A stretch of DNA of 18,141 nucleotides from an uncultured Mycoplasmatota bacterium (GTDB lineage: Bacteria; Bacillota_I; Bacilli_A; RF39; UBA660), in the NCBI GenBank assembly GCA_946613765.1, contig CAMOFW010000007.1:1-18141 (forward strand). The letters run 5' to 3'. The notes below the pieces were generated by a model that was not told where the DNA came from, ran no database searches, and saw only the letters and a list, made by a program, of their open reading frames with translations. Within the stretch, counting starts at the first letter, position 1. Every line of letters begins with the position of its first letter. Of this stretch, positions 1-6,406 are shown piece after piece. A program made the position numbers and the translations under genes.

Positions 1-2
1 CT

Positions 3-860
3 TTTTTATTTATTAGTAATATTATATTAGATGTAAATATTGAATCTAATAATATTAGTTTGGTTAAAGATATTAGAAATATTTTAGAAGATTATGGTAT
101 TAAAAGATTAAGTGTTAAAAAAGATTATAATGAATTAGAAAGTATAAAGAAGAAGATATTAGAAGAATATAAGAATAGACTAGAATGGATTGAAATAGAA
201 AATATAGGTATGACTTATACTATCAATTTAGAAGAAAGAAAGAATGTTAAAAATAGTATTAAATATAGTAGTTGTGATGTTGTTGCAATTACTGATGGTG
301 AAATAAGTAAGATTATATCTTCTAGTGGAGTTATTGTAGTTAAGAATAATAAAATAGTTAAAGAAGGGGATGTTTTAATATCTGGAGATATTAAGTTAAA
401 TGATGTTGATAGTGTGAGAGTGTGTGCTGATGGAAAAGTATATGCTAAAAAATGGTATAGTGTTAGTGTAGAGTTACCTAAAACATATAAGGTTAAAGAA
501 TATACTAAAAAGGTTAGATATAATTTATTATACGATAATAATAAAGAATATAAGATATTTAAAAGTAGATTAAGTAATTATGATACAGATAGATATCAAA
601 TAATATCTATATTAGGTAGAAAGTTATATTTATTAAAAGAAAGGGAATATAAATATAAAGAGTATAGTTATGATGATAGTGATTTTGATAATAGGGTTAA
701 TAAATTAGTAGAAGAAAAGTTAAAATTAAATTTAAGTAATGATGAAAAAATAATTAGTAAAAAAGTTTTGAAAAAAGATGAAAATGATAGTAGAATAATA
801 GTAGAGTTATTTGTAATAATAGAGAAACTAATAAGTAAGCAAATTACATATAACAATTAG
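3..860 (+). CDS. yqfD: YqfD family protein, C-terminal part (5' end outside window)
   Basis: The reading frame is open from the window edge, so the TTG at 60 is not the start; upstream codons read FLFISNIILDVN, matching the end of the membrane helix that precedes the extracytoplasmic part of YqfD. The rest follows the YqfD pattern: a segment with EDYGIKRLSVKKD, a central beta region with VVKNNKIVKEGDVLISGDI, then KVYAKKWYSVSVELPK and a charged C-terminal tail. In spore formers YqfD is a membrane protein of the mother-cell programme, but homologues occur in non-spore-formers and its biochemical role is unknown. It heads the operon yqfD-vanZ-ybeY-era-yqzL-recO, which supports the call: in Bacillus yqfD lies in the same cluster. 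The phoH and yqfF genes that normally follow are absent. The stop is TAG, one base before the next gene's Shine-Dalgarno. Family assignment rests on recognised sequence pattern plus synteny. Confidence 0.82.
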   Translation, partial: FLFISNIILDVNIESNNISLVKDIRNILEDYGIKRLSVKKDYNELESIKKKILEEYKNRLEWIEIENIGMTYTINLEERKNVKNSIKYSSCDVVAITDGEISKIISSSGVIVVKNNKIVKEGDVLISGDIKLNDVDSVRVCADGKVYAKKWYSVSVELPKTYKVKEYTKKVRYNLLYDNNKEYKIFKSRLSNYDTDRYQIISILGRKLYLLKEREYKYKEYSYDDSDFDNRVNKLVEEKLKLNLSNDEKIISKKVLKKDENDSRIIVELFVIIEKLISKQITYNN

Positions 861-873
861 GGAGTTGACTATC

Positions 874-1491
874 ATGTTTTTAGATACTTTAAATAAAACT
901 ATACTTAATATTTGGCCACAATTAACTATATTTATTGTAGTATTAGTTGCTGTTAGAATATTTGCTTTAAAAAATAGTAGTAAGAAGATTTCTTTTCATG
1001 AAGAATTTTTAAATCTATTATTTATTGTATATATTTTGTTATTATTTGAATTACTTACTGGTACTGAAAATAATAGTGGTACTGGTATTAATTTAGTACC
1101 TTTTTCAGAGATATTTAGATACCCTGTTGGATCTAAGATGTTTATATATAATACATTAGGTAATATATTATTATTTGTACCTTATGGTTATTTTGTTACT
1201 AGATATATTAATGGTAAGAGTTTATATCAAATATTTATTATTAGTTTTGTAACATCTTTAACTGTTGAAATATTACAAGTTAAATTAGGTAGAAGTTTTG
1301 ATGTAGATGATATTATTTTAAATGTAATTGGTGGTATGATAGGTTATTTTATCTATGTAGCACTTAATGCTATTAGAACTCATTTACCTAAGTTTTTACA
1401 AAAAGACTTTATTTATAATATTATATGTTTTATAATATTAATCGTTATTGTTTTATATTTATATAACTTAGGTGGAGGAATTAAACTATAA
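874..1491 (+). CDS. VanZ family membrane protein
   Basis: A 205-residue integral membrane protein with about five hydrophobic segments. VanZ-family signatures are visible: INLVPFSEIFRY after the second helix, NTLGNILLFVPYG, EILQ in the next helix, then RSFDVDDIILNVIGG, the conserved acidic/Asn/Gly motif of the family. VanZ proteins are linked to low-level teicoplanin resistance and envelope functions; the molecular activity is not known. The ATG at 874 is chosen because GGAG (861-864) lies 9 bases before it; the in-frame TTG at 865 directly abuts that site. The gene sits where phoH and yqfF are found in Bacillus, and its TAA overlaps the ybeY start by one base (TAATG), implying translational coupling. 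A specific role in this housekeeping operon is not evident. Confidence 0.88.
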   Translation: MFLDTLNKTILNIWPQLTIFIVVLVAVRIFALKNSSKKISFHEEFLNLLFIVYILLLFELLTGTENNSGTGINLVPFSEIFRYPVGSKMFIYNTLGNILLFVPYGYFVTRYINGKSLYQIFIISFVTSLTVEILQVKLGRSFDVDDIILNVIGGMIGYFIYVALNAIRTHLPKFLQKDFIYNIICFIILIVIVLYLYNLGGGIKL

Positions 1492-1928
1492 TGAATTATG
1501 AAATTGTAGATAATAATTTATATAAAGATTATGATTATTTAAATGATGTTATTAAAACTACATTAGAACATGAGAATGCAGCAGATGCATACCTTAGTGT
1601 TATATTTGTAGATAATGATGAAATACAAGAAATTAATAGAACTTATAGAAATATAGATAGAGTTACTGATGTTATATCTTTTGCTTTAGAAGATAATGAT
1701 GAAAAGTTAGTGGGAGATAGAATATTAGGAGATATTTATTTATGTATTCCTAGGATGAAGGAACAAGCTAAAGAGTATAATCATAGTGAAAAAAGAGAGT
1801 TATCCTTTTTAGTATGTCATGGTTTACTTCATTTACTTGGTTATGATCACGTAAACAATAAAGAAGAAGAAAAGGTTATGTTTGATTTACAAGATGAAAT
1901 ATTAGACAGTTTAAATATAACAAGATAG
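1491..1928 (+). CDS. ybeY: Endoribonuclease YbeY (rRNA maturation factor)
   Basis: A 145-residue protein of normal YbeY length. The zinc-binding signature H-x3-H-x5-H is intact as HGLLHLLGYDH (His110, His114, His120), preceded by the usual RxVTDVISFAL segment and GDI(Y/F)LC strand. YbeY is a single-strand-specific metal-dependent endoribonuclease involved in 16S rRNA 3'-end maturation and ribosome quality control in the cytoplasm. The start overlaps the vanZ stop (TAATG), so expression is probably coupled. It is followed 10 bases later by era, a classical pairing: YbeY and Era both act in small-subunit biogenesis. The dgkA and cdd genes that separate them in Bacillus are missing here. The stop codon is TAG. 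Confidence 0.96.
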   Translation: MNYEIVDNNLYKDYDYLNDVIKTTLEHENAADAYLSVIFVDNDEIQEINRTYRNIDRVTDVISFALEDNDEKLVGDRILGDIYLCIPRMKEQAKEYNHSEKRELSFLVCHGLLHLLGYDHVNNKEEEKVMFDLQDEILDSLNITR

Positions 1929-1938
1929 GTGATAATTA

Positions 1939-2823
1939 ATGAAGTGTGGTTTTGTTAGTATTATTGGTAGAGCAAATGTAGGTAAGTCATCACTTTTAAA
2001 TAGTATTTTAGAGTGTCATTTAGCTATTACATCACCAATATCAGGTACTACTAGAATTGTTATTCAAGGTATTTATAATGATGATGATTCACAAATAATA
2101 TTTTTAGATACACCAGGTATTCATAAAGCTATTAATAAGATGGGTAGATATTTAAATAAACACGCTACTGGTATGTATAAAGATAGTGATGTTATATTAT
2201 TTGTTGTTGATGCTTATGCAGGTATTGGTAAAGGTGATAGGATGATTATTGATACTTTGAAGAGTGTTGATGTACCTGTAATACTTGTATTAAATAAAAT
2301 TGATAAATTAAATAATGAACAAATATTTAAAGCTATAGATACTTATAAGGATTTATATTCTTTTGCGGAAATAGTACCTGTATCTGCTTTAGAAAATGAT
2401 AATATTGAAAGATTAATAAGTGTTATTAAAAAATATATTCCAGAGAATGTTAAGTATTTTAATGATGATGAAGTAACTAACTTATCTAAACAATTTATGA
2501 TAAGTGAATATGTTAGAGAAAAGTTATTTAAGTATTTAAAACAAGAAGTACCTCATTCAATAACATGTGTTACAGCATCATATGAAGAAAAAGAAAATAT
2601 TACTAATATTGGTGTAGATATTATAGTAGATAGGGATTCTTTAAAGAAGATAGTTATTGGTAAAGATGGATCATTACTTAAAACAGTAGGACAAGAATCT
2701 AGAAAAGATATTGAAGAGTTACTTGGTAAGAAGGTTTATTTAGAGTTATATGTTAAGACTGTAGATAACTGGAGAGAAAAAGAAAGATCTTTAAGAGAAT
2801 TTGGAATACTAGATAATGAATAA
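1939..2823 (+). CDS. era: GTPase Era
   Basis: A 294-residue protein of full family length. GTPase motifs: G1 GRANVGKS (10-17), G2 region with SGTTR (35-39), G3 DTPG (57-60), G4 NKID (119-122) and G5 SAL. The C-terminal KH domain shows the family's GKDGSLLKTVGQESRKDIE segment and ends with the typical WREKERSLREFG. Era binds the 3' end of 16S rRNA and assists 30S assembly. The Shine-Dalgarno AGGTGATA overlaps the end of ybeY, giving a spacing of 10 bases between genes. The era-yqzL-recO order downstream is the conserved Bacillota arrangement. Nothing in the protein looks degraded. Confidence 0.97.
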   Translation: MKCGFVSIIGRANVGKSSLLNSILECHLAITSPISGTTRIVIQGIYNDDDSQIIFLDTPGIHKAINKMGRYLNKHATGMYKDSDVILFVVDAYAGIGKGDRMIIDTLKSVDVPVILVLNKIDKLNNEQIFKAIDTYKDLYSFAEIVPVSALENDNIERLISVIKKYIPENVKYFNDDEVTNLSKQFMISEYVREKLFKYLKQEVPHSITCVTASYEEKENITNIGVDIIVDRDSLKKIVIGKDGSLLKTVGQESRKDIEELLGKKVYLELYVKTVDNWREKERSLREFGILDNE

Positions 2824-2834
2824 AAATTAAATAA

Positions 2835-2859
2835 ACCTCTCATTATATTAATGAGAGGT
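2835..2859 (+). promoter_or_regulatory. Hairpin covering the yqzL ribosome-binding site
   Basis: Perfect inverted repeat: ACCTCTCAT (2835-2843) pairs with ATGAGAGGT (2851-2859), and two more A/T pairs can close the loop. The right arm holds the AGAGG Shine-Dalgarno of yqzL, whose ATG is at 2867. The stem is followed by GATTTTTATG, a weak T-run. It could sequester the yqzL site, act as a leaky attenuator between era and recO, or both. The structure is direct from sequence; the function is inference. Confidence 0.6.
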
Positions 2860-2866
2860 GATTTTT

Positions 2867-2944
2867 ATGAAAGATAAATATTGGAAATTGTTTGAAGAAA
2901 CAGGAAAAATAGAGTATTATTTAAAGTATAAGAAAAGGAAGTAA
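2867..2944 (+). CDS. yqzL: YqzL-like small protein (25 aa)
   Basis: A 25-codon ORF that reads MKDKYWKLFEETGKIEYYL followed by a basic end (KYKKRK), with AGAGGTG at 2854-2860 as ribosome-binding site. The W-K-(L/I)-F-x-x-T-G-x-I-x-x-Y-L pattern and its position exactly between era and recO match the YqzL family of Bacillus, which is a little longer there; this copy ends shortly after the conserved core. Function is unknown in the family. Its TAA lies five bases before the recO start, so the three genes are probably one transcript. The gene is easily missed by gene finders because of its length. It has an RBS hidden in a hairpin (2835-2859), so its translation may be conditional. Confidence 0.82.
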   Translation: MKDKYWKLFEETGKIEYYLKYKKRK

Positions 2945-2949
2945 TATTT

Positions 2950-3678
2950 ATGATAGAGAAAGTAGAGGGAATAATCTTAAGTATTAGTGATTATCAAGAA
3001 TCTAGTAGGATACTTCAAGTGTTAACTAGAGAGCATGGTTTTATTGGGATAATTGCTAAGGGATGTAAAAGTGTTAAGTCTCCTTTAAGAGCAGCATGTA
3101 ATTCTTATACTTATGGTTATTTTTATATTTATTATAAAGAAAATAAATTATCTTTACTTTCTAATGTAGATATTATTAATAGTTATTCTAATATTAGATT
3201 AGATATAGAATTAATATCTTATATGGCTTATCTTTGTGATTTAACATATCAAGTAGTTAAACAAAATGATGATAGTAATATATTTGATATATTAATTAAT
3301 GCATTAGATAAAATTAATAATAAATTAAATCCTTTAATAATTACTAATATAGTAGAATTAAAGTATTTAGATTATTTAGGAATATCACTTAATTTAGATA
3401 GTTGTGTTAAGTGTGGTAATAAAGAAGATATTGTTACTATAGATGGTGATGATGGAGGATTTATTTGTAAGAATTGTTATACTAATCAAGTAATAGTAGA
3501 TAAGAAAACTATTAAATTAATAAGAATGTATTATTTAGTAGATATTAAAACTATTAGTACTATAAAGATAAGTGATGTAGTATCTAGAGAAATAAATAAT
3601 TTTATTAATACTTATTATGATAGATATACAGGTTTATTTTTAAAGAGTAAAGAGTTTTTAAATAAGTTAATTAATTAA
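2950..3678 (+). CDS. recO: DNA repair protein RecO
   Basis: A 242-residue protein, normal RecO length. The N-terminal OB-fold region is recognisable (VEGIILSISDYQESSRILQV, then the family's small basic strand AKGCKSVKSPLRAAC), followed by a helical domain and a four-cysteine zinc finger: Cys152-x2-Cys155 and Cys173-x2-Cys176. RecO works with RecR (and RecF) to displace SSB and load RecA on single-stranded gaps, and anneals complementary strands. It is the last gene of the yqfD operon. The stop codon lies inside a 24-base perfect palindrome that, with its T-run, is the likely operon terminator. Confidence 0.95.
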   Translation: MIEKVEGIILSISDYQESSRILQVLTREHGFIGIIAKGCKSVKSPLRAACNSYTYGYFYIYYKENKLSLLSNVDIINSYSNIRLDIELISYMAYLCDLTYQVVKQNDDSNIFDILINALDKINNKLNPLIITNIVELKYLDYLGISLNLDSCVKCGNKEDIVTIDGDDGGFICKNCYTNQVIVDKKTIKLIRMYYLVDIKTISTIKISDVVSREINNFINTYYDRYTGLFLKSKEFLNKLIN

Positions 3679-3689
3679 CTTATTTTTTT
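3660..3689 (+). terminator. Rho-independent terminator overlapping the recO stop
   Basis: AATAAGTTAATT (3661-3672) is followed directly by its exact reverse complement AATTAACTTATT (3673-3684), then a run of T to 3689. The stem is all A/T except one G-C pair per arm, but it is long and the T tract is good. The recO TAA (3676-3678) is within the right arm. Confidence 0.6.
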
Positions 3690-3730
3690 CATATTCTTTT
3701 CACATTAACTTCATATTAGAGTTTTATACT
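3688..3730 (+). promoter_or_regulatory. PhoP-box-like triple repeat with -10 element
   Basis: Three direct repeats start at 3688, 3699 and 3710, exactly 11 bases apart: TTCATATT, TTCACATT, TTCATATT. The hexamers TTCATA-N5-TTCACA-N5-TTCATA all fit the PhoP consensus TT(A/C/T)A(C/T)A with 5-base spacers known from Bacillus. A -10 element TATACT (3725-3730) follows nine bases after the last hexamer, with no -35 in its place, as in promoters activated by PhoP/PhoB from a proximal box. No protein gene of useful length follows before the terminator at 3837. The repeat is seen directly; regulator identity is inferred. Confidence 0.6.
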
Positions 3731-3736
3731 TTAATC

Positions 3737-3868
3737 ATGAAAGGAGAAATGATAGTTTAATATAATAAAAATTTAAAAAGAATAAATAAGATTTAAATAT
3801 ATAATTTTTTCATATATATACCACTCTCTATACTTTAAAAGAAGGTTATTGACCTTCTTTTATTTTTT
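3737..3868 (+). ncRNA. Candidate small transcript downstream of the PhoP-box-like promoter
   Basis: The interval runs from the expected start of transcription (about 3737) to the T-run of a strong terminator. It holds an AAGGAG (3741-3746) but only trivial ORFs behind it: ATG at 3737 gives 7 codons and ATG at 3749 gives 3. The rest is about 90% A/T with no recognised RNA family. It may be a phosphate-responsive small RNA of about 130 nt, or the remnant leader of a deleted phosphate operon. Ends are predicted from promoter and terminator only. Confidence 0.35.
3837..3868 (+). terminator. Rho-independent terminator
   Basis: AAAAGAAGGT (3837-3846) pairs with ACCTTCTTTT (3852-3861) across a 5-base loop, followed by A and six T. 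It ends the putative transcript starting near 3737. The loop and right arm also contain the -35 element of the next gene's promoter (TTGACC, 3849-3854). Confidence 0.8.
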
Positions 3869-3876
3869 GATATAAT
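3849..3876 (+). promoter_or_regulatory. Promoter of the 3900 gene, embedded in a terminator
   Basis: TTGACC (3849-3854), 16-base spacer, perfect TATAAT (3871-3876). The expected start is near 3883, leaving a leader of about 17 nt with GAGG before the ATG at 3900. The -35 lies in the loop and right arm of the preceding terminator. Confidence 0.7.
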
Positions 3877-3899
3877 TGTTTTAAGAATAGAGGACAAAT

Positions 3900-4427
3900 A
3901 TGAGAAGAGTATTATTTTTAATTGCATGTTTTATTTTAGTTTGTTTACTAGGTTTTCTAGTATATCATTATTATTTTGAAAATCGTAATACAGAATATGT
4001 TGAAGTTTATGCTGAAGATTTAACAATTGACTCTTTAAGTAATGAAGATGGGTTAATATTTACTCTTAGTAAGTATACTAAAGATAAAAAATTTAGTGAT
4101 GAAATAGAAGTATATAAAGATGGTACTTATATTGTATATTCTTATATTTGTACATGCAGAGATGATGCTTGTGTATATCATAAGGAACCAACAGATCATG
4201 GATTATATGAATATAATTTATTACCTATATTTGGCTTATTTGATGCTCAAAGACTAGATGAAGTGAAGAAAGGATATGATGGTGAAATACCATGGAGAGT
4301 ATATGATATAAAAGCTGGTAATGGAACAGTATATATTAGTAATGATCATAGTTATCCATTAAATGAATTTTTAAAGCTATTAGACTTTGAATTTAAAGAT
4401 GCAGTTTGTGAAAACATTCAAGAGTAG
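3900..4427 (+). CDS. Membrane-anchored extracytoplasmic protein of unknown function
   Basis: A 175-residue protein I do not recognise. Residues 4-25 form one hydrophobic helix after an Arg-Arg start, without a lipobox or clear signal-peptidase site, so it is probably a type II anchored protein with the remaining ~150 residues outside. The outer part is acidic and has four cysteines, three of them clustered (YICTCRDDACVYH), which could form disulfides or bind metal, and Cys-Glu near the end. A two-strand element with tyrosines (YKDGTYIVYSY) hints at a small beta domain. It is monocistronic: own promoter (3849-3876), GAGG ribosome-binding site, and a terminator whose loop contains the TAG stop. 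The neighbouring FemAB-like gene suggests an envelope setting, nothing more. Confidence 0.8.
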   Translation: MRRVLFLIACFILVCLLGFLVYHYYFENRNTEYVEVYAEDLTIDSLSNEDGLIFTLSKYTKDKKFSDEIEVYKDGTYIVYSYICTCRDDACVYHKEPTDHGLYEYNLLPIFGLFDAQRLDEVKKGYDGEIPWRVYDIKAGNGTVYISNDHSYPLNEFLKLLDFEFKDAVCENIQE

Positions 4428-4443
4428 TTGAATGTTTTTTTTA
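4411..4443 (+). terminator. Rho-independent terminator with stop codon in the loop
   Basis: AAAACATTCAA (4411-4421) pairs with TTGAATGTTTT (4428-4438), loop GAGTAG containing the TAG stop, followed by more T. The right arm starts with TTGAAT, the -35 element of the next promoter. Confidence 0.8.
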
Positions 4444-4457
4444 TTTAATGTTATAAT
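4428..4457 (+). promoter_or_regulatory. Promoter of the FemAB-like gene
   Basis: TTGAAT (4428-4433), 18-base spacer, TATAAT (4452-4457). Transcription would begin near 4464, just before GAGAGAAG. The -35 is the first part of the right arm of the preceding terminator. Confidence 0.6.
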
Positions 4458-4480
4458 ATATTTGAGAGAAGATGAATATA

Positions 4481-5707
4481 ATGAATTATAAATTAGTAGA
4501 ATTAAGTGATGAAGAATTTAATGAATATGCGATTAATCATGAACATAATAATTTCTTTCAATCAATATATATGAAAAAATTATTAGAAAAAGAAAATAAA
4601 GAAGTATATTTATTAGGATTAAAAGATGATAGTAATAATTTATTATGCGCTACATTAATTACTAATTCTTCTTCATTTATGGGTTATAAAACATATGAAG
4701 CTTTAAAGGGATTTTTAATAGATTATACTAATGAAGAATTAGTTAAGTATTTCACTTTAAAGATTAAAGAGTTTATTAAAAATAAAAAAGGATATAGATT
4801 AATAATAGACCCATATATTCCGTATGTAGAGAGGGATATAGATGGTAAAGAAGTAGAAAATGGAATAGATAATAGATATGTAGATAAATATTTAAAGAAA
4901 ATGGGATATAAATCACTTAAAAATAATGCTCAAGTTAAATGGACATTTGTACTTGATACTAATAAGAGTATTGATGAACTATTAAGTGATATGAAACCTA
5001 ATACTAGAAATTGTATTAATAAAACATTAAATAAGTTTAAATTAATAGTAGAAGAAATACCATATGAAAAGTTAGATGTATTTAAGCGTATTACTCAAGA
5101 CACATGTGATAGAAGACATTTTGTTGATAGAAGTTTATCTTATTATCAAAATATGTATAAGATATTTGGTGATAAGTTAAAGACTTTAGTATGTAAATTA
5201 GATTTAAATTTATATATTGATGAATTAAAGAGTGAAAGAAAAGAATTAGAACGTAAGATTGAAGAATTAAGTGATAGTAATTCTAATTTAAAGAAGAAAG
5301 AACAATTTAAGAAAGATATATTAAATATTAATGATAAAATAAGTAATGCTATAGAATTAAAAGATAAACATGGTGATGAATTAATACTTAGTGGTGCTAT
5401 GTTTGTGTTATATGGTTCTGAAATAGTATATTTATTTAGTGGTTCATATGATGAATATATGAAGTTTAATGGACAATATAGATTACAATATGAAATGATT
5501 AAGTATGCTTCAGAACATAATTATAAGAGATATAATTTCTATGGAATTAGAGATTTATATGAAAAAAATTATGAAAAAGATTATGGTGTATATGAATTTA
5601 AAAAGGGATTTAATGGATATGTTGAAGAGTTAATTGGAGCATATGAAATTAAAGTTAATTATATTTACACTATACATCATATTTTAAAAAAGATATTTAA
5701 AAAATAA
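4481..5707 (+). CDS. FemAB/FemX-type peptidoglycan interpeptide-bridge aminoacyltransferase
   Basis: A 408-residue protein with the layout of the Fem family: two GNAT-like halves with a long coiled-coil arm. Recognisable parts are NFFQS near the N-terminus, KPNTRNCINK (the conserved K-x-N-x-R-x-x-I/V-x-K region), a heptad-rich insertion of about 60 residues (roughly 243-305 from the chosen start, charged Lys/Glu), SGAMFVLYG, YLFSGSYDEY, and the C-terminal YNFYGIRD and YEFKKGFNG motifs. Fem proteins transfer amino acids from aminoacyl-tRNA to lipid-linked peptidoglycan precursors at the inner membrane face, building the cross-bridge. The exact amino acid and position cannot be told. The ATG at 4481 gives better spacing to GAGAGAAG than the in-frame ATG at 4472, which would sit almost on it; either is possible. 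It has its own promoter and is followed by lemA after a short gap without an evident terminator. Confidence 0.9.
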   Translation: MNYKLVELSDEEFNEYAINHEHNNFFQSIYMKKLLEKENKEVYLLGLKDDSNNLLCATLITNSSSFMGYKTYEALKGFLIDYTNEELVKYFTLKIKEFIKNKKGYRLIIDPYIPYVERDIDGKEVENGIDNRYVDKYLKKMGYKSLKNNAQVKWTFVLDTNKSIDELLSDMKPNTRNCINKTLNKFKLIVEEIPYEKLDVFKRITQDTCDRRHFVDRSLSYYQNMYKIFGDKLKTLVCKLDLNLYIDELKSERKELERKIEELSDSNSNLKKKEQFKKDILNINDKISNAIELKDKHGDELILSGAMFVLYGSEIVYLFSGSYDEYMKFNGQYRLQYEMIKYASEHNYKRYNFYGIRDLYEKNYEKDYGVYEFKKGFNGYVEELIGAYEIKVNYIYTIHHILKKIFKK

Positions 5708-5748
5708 TATAATTGTGATACTATATTATTAATAAAGGAGGTATATGT

Positions 5749-6303
5749 ATGCCAACATGGTTAATTGTTGTACTAGTTATCGTTGTTTTATTAGTTCTTT
5801 GGGTAATTTCAACTTATAACTCATTAGTATCTTTAAGAAATAAGGTTAAAGATCAATGGGCTCAAATCGATACTGTATTAAAGAGAAGATTTGATTTAAT
5901 TCCTAATTTAGTTGAAACTGTTAAAGGTTATGCTAAACATGAAAGTGAAACTTTAGAAGCTGTAATTGCTGCTAGAAATACTTATGTTAGTGCTAGTGCT
6001 CCAGAAGATCAAATGAAAGCTGATGGAGAATTAACTAAAGCTATTTCTAAGTTATTTGCTTTAAGTGAAGCTTATCCAGAATTAAAAGCTAATGAAAACT
6101 TTAATTCATTACAAAAAGAACTAAGTGAAACAGAAGATAAAATTCAATATGCTAGACAATTCTACAATGATATTGTTAGAAAATACAATACTAAGAGAGA
6201 AACTTTCCCTACAGTATTAATTGCTGGTATGTTAGGATTTAAAGAAGTTAACTTCTTTGAAGCTTCTGCAGAAGAAAGACAAAACGTACAAGTTAAATTC
6301 TAA
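5749..6303 (+). CDS. lemA: LemA family protein
   Basis: A 184-residue protein with the standard LemA layout: an N-terminal membrane helix (about residues 4-21), then helical coiled-coil segments. Family motifs are intact: NSLVSLRNKVKDQWAQID, LKRRFDLIPNLVETVKGYA, AARNTY, and the C-terminal QFYNDIVRKYNTKRETFP followed by FF. LemA proteins are membrane-anchored helical-bundle proteins of unclear biochemical role, frequently encoded beside DUF2207 or TPM-domain genes. Here the DUF2207 gene lies 3.5 kb downstream, separated by two SipW-type genes. AAAGGAGGT (5734-5742) is a near-perfect ribosome-binding site, and codon use has more C-ending codons (ATC, AAC, TTC) than neighbours, suggesting high expression. 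A possible extended -10 (TG-A-TACTAT, 5716-5724) is visible. The stop overlaps its terminator. Confidence 0.95.
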   Translation: MPTWLIVVLVIVVLLVLWVISTYNSLVSLRNKVKDQWAQIDTVLKRRFDLIPNLVETVKGYAKHESETLEAVIAARNTYVSASAPEDQMKADGELTKAISKLFALSEAYPELKANENFNSLQKELSETEDKIQYARQFYNDIVRKYNTKRETFPTVLIAGMLGFKEVNFFEASAEERQNVQVKF

Positions 6304-6332
6304 GATTGGTTTATCCAATCTTTTTTATTTGA
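6301..6332 (+). repeat. 32-bp direct repeat, copy 1 (stop codon plus terminator)
   Basis: This 32-base segment, starting with the lemA TAA and ending TTTGA, is identical to 7913-7944, which starts with the TAA of the following gene. Similarity resumes downstream in the promoter and 5' coding region, so it marks the edge of a tandem duplication. Confidence 0.85.
6302..6330 (+). terminator. Rho-independent terminator of lemA
   Basis: AAGATTGG (6302-6309) pairs with CCAATCTT (6315-6322) over a 5-base loop, followed by a T-rich tract. It begins within the TAA of lemA. The same terminator, stop codon included, recurs after the next gene (7913-7944). Confidence 0.85.
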
Positions 6333-6348
6333 TTATAATTATATGATG

Positions 6349-6377
6349 TTTACAATTTTTTATAATAATGGTATTAT
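6349..6377 (+). promoter_or_regulatory. Promoter of the first SipW-type gene
   Basis: TTTACA (6349-6354), 17-base spacer, TATTAT (6372-6377). The same pair with the same spacing lies before the second gene (7975-8003), flanked by matching sequence (GTTTACAATTTTT and ATTATG). Confidence 0.7.
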
Positions 6378-6406
6378 GAAATTAGTTAATAGTAAGGATG
6401 ATTGTG

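Noticed and set aside
668..856. 62-codon minus-strand ORF
   Set aside because: Antisense shadow of yqfD; low-complexity Leu/Ser/Phe composition from AT-rich codons, no promoter or ribosome site.
3737..3760. 7-codon ORF behind the PhoP-box-like promoter
   Set aside because: The ATG is at the predicted transcript start with no ribosome site before it; the AAGGAG is inside the ORF. Too short to support as a gene.
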